From positions 62,001-126,000 of the forward strand of contig NW_027307665.1 in NCBI RefSeq assembly GCF_964275005.1: DNA of 64,000 nucleotides. The letters run 5' to 3'. Shown here piece by piece: positions 56,635-64,000 of the stretch (positions within the stretch are counted from its first letter, which is position 1; the number at the start of each line of letters is the position of its first letter). Origin of the DNA: Diadema setosum. Taxonomy: Eukaryota; Echinodermata; Echinoidea; Diadematoida; Diadematidae. Made by a program: the position numbers and the translations under genes. The notes under the pieces are model-generated. The model saw only the letters and a program-made list of their open reading frames with translations. It was not told the origin of the DNA and ran no database searches.

Positions 56635-59600
56635 CTGTAGTAAGGCAAGACAAGACATGAGGGGAATAAAAAATTAGTTTGACAGAACAAAAAGAGGGGG
56701 AAAATTCAAAAACACGTCTGACCTAAAATTTCAAGTCCAGTCTTTACATTTTTTTTTTTGGTTCACTTATATTAAAACATGTATTATATTCAAAAAATTA
56801 ATGTATGTGTGTCACCCTCTTAAAATATTTCTTCTTTTTATGTGAAAGCAAATTTAGCATTCAGCCAGCTTGATGTGTAGGGATAAAATCGTTTATAAAG
56901 CTGCAAATAGACAGTTAATAGAGGAATCTTCAAGCTGTCTATCTTAACGAGTTCAGATTTTAATCAAGAAAATCAATGAAAGCAGCTAAACTGCGAAAAA
57001 AGGCATAAAGGCCTACATACTTGTACATCATAATAGTTATTTTCCTATCAATACTTATTAATTTAACACGAATGGTTTTGAACAGACTGAAGAAGACCAA
57101 AGGATATTATATAAAAGTTAACTTAATTGCTTTGACAAACATGCAATCAAACTTCAATTCCCCCTTTGTTTATCAGTTACTTTTATTAGAATAATTCCAA
57201 ACTATTTACTTTTCATTATGTCATACCTACATCGCAAGATGGATTCGTAGACATGTGATTGATTCCTAGCATAGTTGGAATAAAATTGATAATGTGATAC
57301 TTAGGTTAGTAACACAGCGTGAATCCTAGCAGGTTTATGTAGAATTGGAAATGAACTCAATATCTAAAAAGAATCAACAATCGTGGATTTGACCGGCCGT
57401 TGCGATTAGAGCTCATCTACATGTCTTGCTAGTCATATCATTGTAATAAACTTAGAGTGACCAATAAACTCCACTCAGAATAATACAAATCACAAATAGT
57501 TCGCCTATGGTTAGTTATTCTCAGAGCATCTCGCTCTGACGGGTGCACGTCACGCGACCGACACCCACGAGTCATATAGCTCACGAGTCATACAGCCTAT
57601 TAGTTCGACACTAAGCTAACAAGGCCCACGAGATCGACACATTGAGCCCCGTGTTGTATCTGTCGAACTCATGGGCTGTTTTTACATAGTGTCGGACTCA
57701 TGGGCTTTATTTGCCTAGTGTCGAACTCATGCATGGGCTGTATGACTCGTGAGCTGTGTGACTCATGGACCTGTTTTCAATGTCCAACTCGTGGGCTGTA
57801 TGACTCGTGGGTGTCGGTCTACGGTGGGATGACCCCGCTCTGACTTACCTTTCCCAGAGCCGAACGTCAAACAGTGCTCGAGACTGGTGAAGGTCCAACC
57901 AATCCCGTTTGTCCCGGAGCACGTGATATTGATGCACCTGTTGTGTGGGCGTGGTCTGAAGAGAGCCGAGGCGCAGCTAGACGAGGAGATCGCGGTGTTG
58001 TCGACTCCGATGGTGTAAGTGTGGAGGTGTGGGAACGGCTGGTCTTGAAGACTGACGTGACACGTGATAACGAGAATGACCTGGCTTCCTTCTCCATTGA
58101 TCTCCTGGGTCTTGATGGAGAGGATGTTACTCGCTGGGCGCGCATGACCTATGAGGGCAATACACCAGTATACGATTTATTTGTCTTCATTCCAAAACAA
58201 CAGTGATCACAATAAACCTCTCGTTGACAGTTGTGTCGACACATAGATTAATATAAAATATTTTATAATACAATGCCACTTAAAAGCAGTGAATATGATG
58301 TCAAATCAAAGAAGCCATTTACTTCAACTTCAGACGTTTTACATCTAGCCATTACAGGCCTAGAACAAGACCCAGCTAACAATTGAAGGGATCGGTGCAA
58401 TATAGTGCTAACCCACACTTTTGTCAAAATTGAGTTACATGCATTTTCATAATCCTTATCCTTCACTCTAACCTCCGTGAAAATGTATTTGAATTCAACC
58501 AATAAGATGGTAAAAATGCATGCATTCATGTTTTATTAATGTACAATGTATGGACTTTCCAAACATTCAATAGCGATTATCTCAAAATGACTATTGTGTG
58601 GGTTAGCACTATATTGCACCGACCCCTTCAAATGGACCTTTTATGCACGTTCTTGAAACATACCAAGTTCGTTATTTGGACGTTTTTTTTTTTTAGGTTT
58701 GCTTAAACATTTTCACAGCGTCTTTTTATGGAAGGTTTTCTCAACGTATTTGTTTCAAGGGGACGGTAAGCAAGCTTTTAAAACGTTAGAAACAAGCAAA
58801 AAAAAAAAAAATTAAGGACCTTCTGAACCTTTTGGACGTTATAGACCTCAGAAAACTTTTAAGAATATTCGCAAATTTCTGTGGTCGTTCTGCGGACTTC
58901 AGAAAAAAAAAACTTTAAAAACAGCCTAGAGCGTTGAAAAGGGTTTTAAGAATGTTTAAAAGAGTCTCGACCCCCTTTCCGGAACGTTTAAAGAACATTT
59001 CATAACCGTGTAGAACCTCTAGAAAACTTTTAAGAACGTCTTATGTGCATAACAAACGTTTTAAGAACTTTTAGAAAAGATGCAACAAACAAAAAACAGA
59101 AAAAAAACCCACACATACTTGTATTAAACTTTTCAGGAATGTATGTAGCTTCCTATGAACTGTCAAGAACGTTCAAAGAACCTTTAAAAAAACAACAAAC
59201 CTCTAAAAAAAAACGTAATGGGTAAAAATAAGGGTTGTATTGGGCATACTATTTAGTTATGAGATTATACAGACATAATCTGGGATTAATATACCGTAAT
59301 CCTAATCCTATATAATTCTATCTATAATTCTATCCTAACCTGTTCATAATGTCGTATTTCCTATACCTAGTACATCCTAGTTCTGTCTAATATCTGTATC
59401 ACATTCTTTCATATACCGGCAAAAATGTTGTAATGCGTGAAGACATGGTTACTAAAATTAAATAACACATACTTTAATTAGGCCTATTAACATACACAAA
59501 TACCTCTTCATAACACAATTTGAAATTGTTAATAACGTACTGAACAATAACGTAAGTACAATTTTAACGCAGTTAAAAATGTTTGAACCCATTTAGATGA

Positions 59601-62350
59601 AAACTGTAAATTTCATTGTCTTTTATCTATTTCGACTAGTTTTGAAATTTAAGATTTTCTTACTGGAATGTTCATAAATAATATGCATGCACATTCGTAA
59701 CATAGAAACCGAGAGAAGATGTAGCGGACCTAATAGAATAAAAACGTTTTTAAACGTTTATTAAAGACGGAGATGTAGTAGACGTTTATAGTTTATAGTT
59801 TATAAATGGCGACCGAGACGTAGCGGACCTAAGAAAAACGTTTTGTGAACTTTTGTTATGACGAAGACGTAGGGGACTTAATAAAAATGATGATAATAAA
59901 AATAATGATAATGATAATAATAATAATAAAAATGGGTGTGAACGTTCTGATTTTTTTTTTTTTTTTTTGGGGGGGGGGTTTGAATTCGGCGTTTTTAGCA
60001 CGTTTAATAAACTTTCTTTAAAAAAAAAAAACGCTCTGTAAACGTTAGGTGCGGGACGTTTAAATTTTGTAACGTTCGATAACGTTCAAAAACATTTTGT
60101 AACGTCCACTGACGTTTTAAGAGAGTTAAAAAAGAGAAAACCCTGTGTTTTGCGGTAAATGCTAAGTCCGAACTTTGATTATTGGTTATTATGGACGTTT
60201 TAAAAAGTCCGTTTTAGACGAAGACGTACGGAACCAATACAAAACAAAACAAAACACAATGATATTGAGGAAACGTATAAAACCTAATTAATACATTAAA
60301 ACACAGATTTTCAGGCAATCACAATTTATTCTATTACTATTTTCTTTATAACCAGAACCCAAAAGAAATCTACCTGTTTTCACTGGGCAGAAGTTCCGCG
60401 TAGAAAACGTCTCTCCGAATTGACTGATACCGGTACACGATATATCGATACACCTGTTAGGTTGATCTTCCATGATCGTTGAAGAGGCGTTGGATCTTGC
60501 TAAAATGTCTCCATCAGCGGCGATTTCGAACACACCGATCGGTGGAAACGGTTGGTCGGTCGGATCCACGTGACACGAGATATTGAGACTCGTTCCCCAG
60601 TCATTCTCGTCTTCTTCTACCTTGATAGAGATGATGTTAGGCGCAGGTGGATCTGAGGGGAACGGAAGATATGTTGTTGAAGATACATGTGAGTTTGTAG
60701 TGAAAAAAAGAGTTCAAAATAAAAGTTTCCATATTATAATATATTGCTTTTAATGCATACGTCAGGTGTTTCTTACTTCGGGTAAACTGCTCAAAACAGA
60801 ACAACGAAGAACTTACACAGATTTCATTGTAAAGGGCATTCGTCTTCAATCACAAAGATTATTTTGTTGTTGTTTTTTTTTATTGATATGGATATGGAGA
60901 CGACGGGAAAAAAAAAAGAAACACAATTTTGAATTTCCTAATTGCTCACCCGTCGGACAGTGCCTCCTCGACGTAGAGGTCATTCCGACGCCATTAGTTG
61001 CGGAACACGTGACATTAATACACCTGTTGGGGCGTGGTCTCAAGACGGCTGAGGTCCAGCTCGCGTTGGACAGGATGGTCCCATCAACCCCAATTGAATA
61101 CGAATGGAGGTACGGGTACGGCTGGTCGCTCAGGTTCGCTCTGCACAGGATTAGCAGATTCATATGACGGTCTTTGCCTAAGAACTCCAAAGTCTTGATC
61201 GACAAGATATCAGCTGCTGGAGGATCGCCACTGGTTTCTAGTGGAGGTCAAAGTCAAGGAGTGGCAACGATAGAAGGCACAATGTTTCATTGATCGTTGG
61301 AGGAATGCACTCGTGTTAGAAATGAAATTGTCATAATATGATGCTGTGTTTTTTTTTTTTTTTTTTTTTGTGTGTGTAGGAAATGCTTGTAATAGTGTTA
61401 ACATTCGCAATAACAGTAAAACAGCGACACTGAGTAAAGTTCCAAAACTCCCTATAATCGTGATAACCGCCATCAAATTGAAAGTGGTTCCAACCCAAAG
61501 CAAGTGCATGTGGTGAGTCTATTAATTACAAAATCTCGGATGTATTTGAAGTCTGGTAGAAACTTGATGTATATCATAAGAAGATCAATAAATTGATAAT
61601 GTCCTCTTACCGCAGCTTTTCGTACAGTAAGTCTGTGTGGTGGTCGTCCTACCGATGTCGTTATCACCTGTGCAGGAGACTTCTACGCATCCACTTAAAG
61701 GAGGGTCAAGGGTCACTGAAGGGGCGTTTGAAGACGACCGAATGACGTCATCGATTGCAATTTCGTATGTCCTGATTGGTGGAAATGGTTGGTCACATGA
61801 GTTGACGTGACACGTGATCTGAAGGCTATTAGTTCCCTGTTCATCCTCGACTTGGCTGATCTGGATCACAGTGATATTATCCGCTGGGGCATCTGTCACG
61901 TGACAAATATTAGGACCAGACAGGAGGTAATTAAGTCATCGTTGATTAGATTCTCTCGCAGAGTAAATTTTCTTCCTATTATTATGTATACATAAACACA
62001 TTCACTTCAATTCAATTCAGTTCACTTAGATTAAATTAAATTCAATTTGATTCAATTCAATAATGCTTTACTTCCATCGAGAAAAGGCGATGTTTAATGC
62101 AAAGTATACATGTAAAAAGGAGAGAAGTACAAGCTGTATAATTTACAACAATTGCACATTTATATAAAAGTATAAACATTTATGTGAGCTTACATCACAA
62201 ACGGAACACAATGTTGCATATGGGTCCATGAACATAATGAGCAAGCAAAATTTTACAATTACAGATTATCCGTTGATTCATAGTAGTGCTTTAGAGTGTT
62301 TAAATCGTTCGTGCGTGAACTCTCTGAATACGAAGAGCGCGAGAGTGGCG

Positions 62351-62388
<38 letters not shown>

Positions 62389-64000
62389 CAGAGAGTAAAT
62401 GATGTTTACTGCTTCCTTGTTTAATCACATTTTTTATTCTTTTCTTTTTGTATTTATATGAAACGATAATGTTTCCGAATGATTTTGTAATGCATGTAGT
62501 ATAGACTGTGCTTTTCTCTTGCTTCTGTCATTTGTTGATGATTTATTTAAATTTGATTCATTTTGATTTGATTTGAGAAGCATAATAAATACGAAAGAAC
62601 AGCCGTTTAAAAGAACCTCTACCTCAATTTGTTTTTCTTCTGAAACATATCACTTTACTTTATACCGGGGTTCTCTATTTTGCTTCCCCCCTCCCAGGAT
62701 TGTACAACCATATATGTCGATAAGGAGTTCTGTCAAATCATCTTCTTATTACGAGACTTTTCACTGTGATACGTGAAAGATTACGAATCATCTTACTTTC
62801 TTACTTTCTATACAAAATCTTGTTTTCGCTTACCTTTAAAAGCTGAAGATCTTAACTCTTATAACTTATAGCACTAATGCCTCATGAGCTAGGAATGCTT
62901 GAAATTTTTTTCCTATGTGACATTTGAACCATGACGTCACTATGACATTTTTCCCAAAATCACATTATCTCTAGCTAAATTTCTAAAAGTTATTTCACAA
63001 TGAAAATTGGCAGAGGCATATTTCATGTACACTGTAATGACCTATATTTTCAATATAAAGAAATTGCCATGAGGCGCAAATATGCACGCATGCGCTCGCG
63101 TCAAAATTTCCAACTGCTGCAACCGAGCTAGAAATCATTTTACAAACGTTTCAGATCATTTTGAGCATTGTAAAATTTTGCGCGCGCGCGTTATTTGAGC
63201 TTTACTGTGCGTCCGTAAAGGAGGGTATCTTTATTTACTTTTTTGTCCCCTGGGAAAGGAATCGGTTTCTAATTTCAATGAGAACATTTTCATAGAATTT
63301 TAAGTTTACTCGACTACAGGCCCCTCATACCGGCCCGTCAAAGTTGAAATTCCGTGCGTGCGTTAGCGGCGATATACAGTGCAAATGTGCAGCAAAAGTG
63401 CATATTTTACATCCGTTGTAGGTCGTTACGATGGACGATAATCCCAGCATTTTTACATAGTTTGAAAGCTGATAAGTGGTAGATGCCATCTAGTGGGTGT
63501 AAACGTCTTATGAAATTATCTAGTGTTAACAAACTCCTTCATCCAATGAAATGAAAAAATATATGAAATGTTATATTGACTTCATCAGATTTCGAATTTA
63601 TTCGAGCATATATTTCTTGTCTTTCTTTATGCTGTAGCTGATTAGATTCTGTTTCAAAATTATTCTTCGGTCCTACTATTATTCAATATTATGACGACAT
63701 TACAGTGGAAAATTTGACTGAAGTTATCCTTGCACAATTGCACCATATTAGGTATTATCTCTACGGCACTAGTTTCCCTTTAAGAAAGAAGAAAGAAAGG
63801 AAAAAAAAAAACTACTTACGTTGGACTTGTAGCGTTCTAGACTGTTCACTGCTGAGAAGGTTGCACTGAAGGACGCCCCCATGGTCCACTACAGTTGGAA
63901 TTAATGTCAGCTCGCTACGAACGGTGTACGTATCTACTTTTGCGGTTCCTTTAAGCGGAGAAATTAACCAAAAATAACATTACAGGCTCATCGCGTCAAA
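56498..64000 (-). CDS. Ig-superfamily type I membrane protein, 3' part of gene (runs off right edge)
   Basis: Exons in transcript order: 63820-~63950, 61611-61892, 60950-61237, 60374-60652, 57849-58148, 56498-56634. Each junction is phase 1 (codon split G|GT, G|AT and so on) and all five join without a stop. The protein has part of one Ig domain (with DHGGVLQCNLLSS), then four Ig-like modules of 93-100 residues, then one transmembrane helix and a tail of eight residues. The modules share a first cysteine in CHV or CRA, a DQPFP or DQPYP motif, YxI-x-D in place of the usual C-strand tryptophan, a second pair C-x-x-x-(T/S)-C, and a last cysteine after the G-strand. Several N-glycosylation sequons (NISC, NITC, NVTC, NASS, NASW) indicate an extracellular protein. 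I do not recognise an orthologue. The short tail suggests an adhesion or decoy-like receptor, or one that signals through a partner; that is inference. Confidence 0.8.
57556..57819. mobile_element. MITE with GACCGACACCCACGAGTCAT ends
   Basis: 21 bp perfect inverted ends. The inside is a degenerate tandem of a unit like GTCGAACTCATGGGCTGT in both orientations. It ends 29 bases from the donor of Ig module 4, inside the last intron. Confidence 0.8.
57849..58148 (-). CDS. Ig receptor exon: four-cysteine Ig-like module 4 (membrane-proximal)
   Basis: Acceptor tgccctcatag, donor G|gtaagtca, 300 nt, phase 1-1. Contains RPASNILSIKTQEI, VITCHVSLQDQPFPHLHTYT, NRCINITCSGTNGIGWTFTS and EHC. It has one extra cysteine (SCAS) compared with module 3. 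A 264 bp MITE starts 29 bases beyond its donor. Confidence 0.86.
58383..58630. mobile_element. MITE with GGTGCAATATAGTGCTAACC arms
   Basis: Left arm AAGGGATCGGTGCAATATAG then TGCTAACCCACAC; right arm inverse. About 248 bp. In the intron between Ig modules 3 and 4. Confidence 0.75.
58640..60240. repeat. AACGTT-rich degenerate repeat region
   Basis: Many variants of AAACGTTTTAAGAAC are scattered through 1.6 kb, and the right half repeats a longer unit like GACGAAGACGTAGCGGACCT (near 59713, 59766, 59812, 59863, 60217). No clear period. Intron between Ig modules 3 and 4. Confidence 0.6.
60374..60652 (-). CDS. Ig receptor exon: four-cysteine Ig-like module 3
   Basis: Acceptor ttcccctcag, donor G|gtagattt, 279 nt, phase 1-1. 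Contains PPAPNIISIKVEEDEN, SLNISCHVDPTDQPFPPIGV, NRCIDISCTGISQFGETFST and RNFCPVKTG. It has exactly the four shared cysteines. Confidence 0.87.
60950..61237 (-). CDS. Ig receptor exon: four-cysteine Ig-like module 2
   Basis: Acceptor ctccactag, donor G|gtgagcaa, 288 nt, phase 1-1. Contains GDPPAADILSIKTLEF, LILCRANLSDQPYPYLHSYS, PNRCINVTCSATNGVGMTST and RRHCPTG. The nearer AG (accag) would give the wrong phase, so the upstream AG was chosen. Confidence 0.85.
61611..61892 (-). CDS. Ig receptor exon: four-cysteine Ig-like module 1
   Basis: Acceptor cacgtgacag, donor G|gtaagagg, 282 nt, phase 1-1. Contains APADNITVIQISQVEDEQ, SLQITCHVNSCDQPFPPI and GCVEVSCTGDNDIGRTTT. This module has two extra cysteines (CDQ and the terminal SCG) beyond the four shared ones, so it could carry an extra disulphide. 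Confidence 0.85.
61893..63819 (-). other. intron of the Ig receptor gene
   Basis: No exon with the module pattern found. It ends (63.7-63.78 kb) with TAGTTTCCCT|TTAA, which looks like the right end of another TTAA-flanked MITE whose left end I could not find. Confidence 0.5.
62350..62394. repeat. GA microsatellite
   Basis: GA units with two interruptions, in the intron upstream of Ig module 1. ATTCA/ATTTGATTCA-type degenerate repeats lie at 62005-62070. Confidence 0.9.
63820..63950 (-). CDS. Ig receptor exon: C-terminal part of an Ig domain
   Basis: Reads GTAKVDTYTVRSELTLIPTV, then VDHGGVLQCNLLSSEQSRTL and QVQ, ending at C|gtaagtag (phase 1). L-x-L-I-P-x-x-x-D-x-G-x-x-x-C is the E-F strand signature of an Ig domain. 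The upstream boundary is uncertain: ctccgcttaaag|GA is a plausible acceptor, but the open frame continues for several more codons before a stop. Confidence 0.7.

Noticed and set aside
57874..58206. Plus-strand frame of 110 codons
   Set aside because: Antisense of Ig module 4, whose exon has matching splice sites, phase and family motifs on the minus strand.
60766..61167. Plus-strand frame of 133 codons
   Set aside because: Antisense of Ig module 2 plus low-complexity intron sequence.

Overview
The window is AT-rich, intron-rich animal DNA packed with short inverted-repeat transposons. A complete V-ATPase subunit C gene gives the phylum level (animal). The repeat types (TTAA- and TA-flanked MITEs, many TGTACATGTACA palindromes, a DIRS element, a tRNA-headed SINE, a CR1/L2-type LINE) resemble what I remember of echinoderm genomes, most likely sea urchin. 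That last step is recollection and inference, not proof.

Layout. (1) 1-13.4 kb: no gene I can prove, only MITEs and simple repeats; a possible first coding exon on the minus strand ends this part (13359-13391). (2) 14.16-19.07 kb: one DIRS-type tyrosine-recombinase retrotransposon on the minus strand, with both inverted terminal repeats and the internal complementary region, but with broken reading frames. (3) 19-27.4 kb: fold-back elements, one nested in another. (4) 27.4-29.5 kb: a 5'-truncated LINE with an uninterrupted 626-codon reverse transcriptase ORF. (5) 30.0-50.5 kb, plus strand: eleven coding exons of ATP6V1C that join in frame to 382 codons. Its introns hold a TA-flanked 2 kb element with an internal minisatellite, two copies of a 1 kb palindromic element bracketing exons 8 and 9, SINEs and many MITEs. 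(6) 50.5-56.5 kb: 3'UTR and intergenic DNA. (7) 56.5-64 kb, minus strand: the 3' part of a type I membrane protein gene with four tandem Ig-like modules of an unusual four-cysteine type, each in its own phase 1-1 exon, part of one further Ig domain, and a last exon with one transmembrane helix and an eight-residue tail. The gene runs off the right edge.

The two real genes converge (tail to tail). I see no link in function between them. The strongest observations are the exon-duplicated Ig receptor, the structurally complete DIRS element, and an insertion history readable from the sequence alone because several MITEs sit inside others whose empty versions lie elsewhere in the window.
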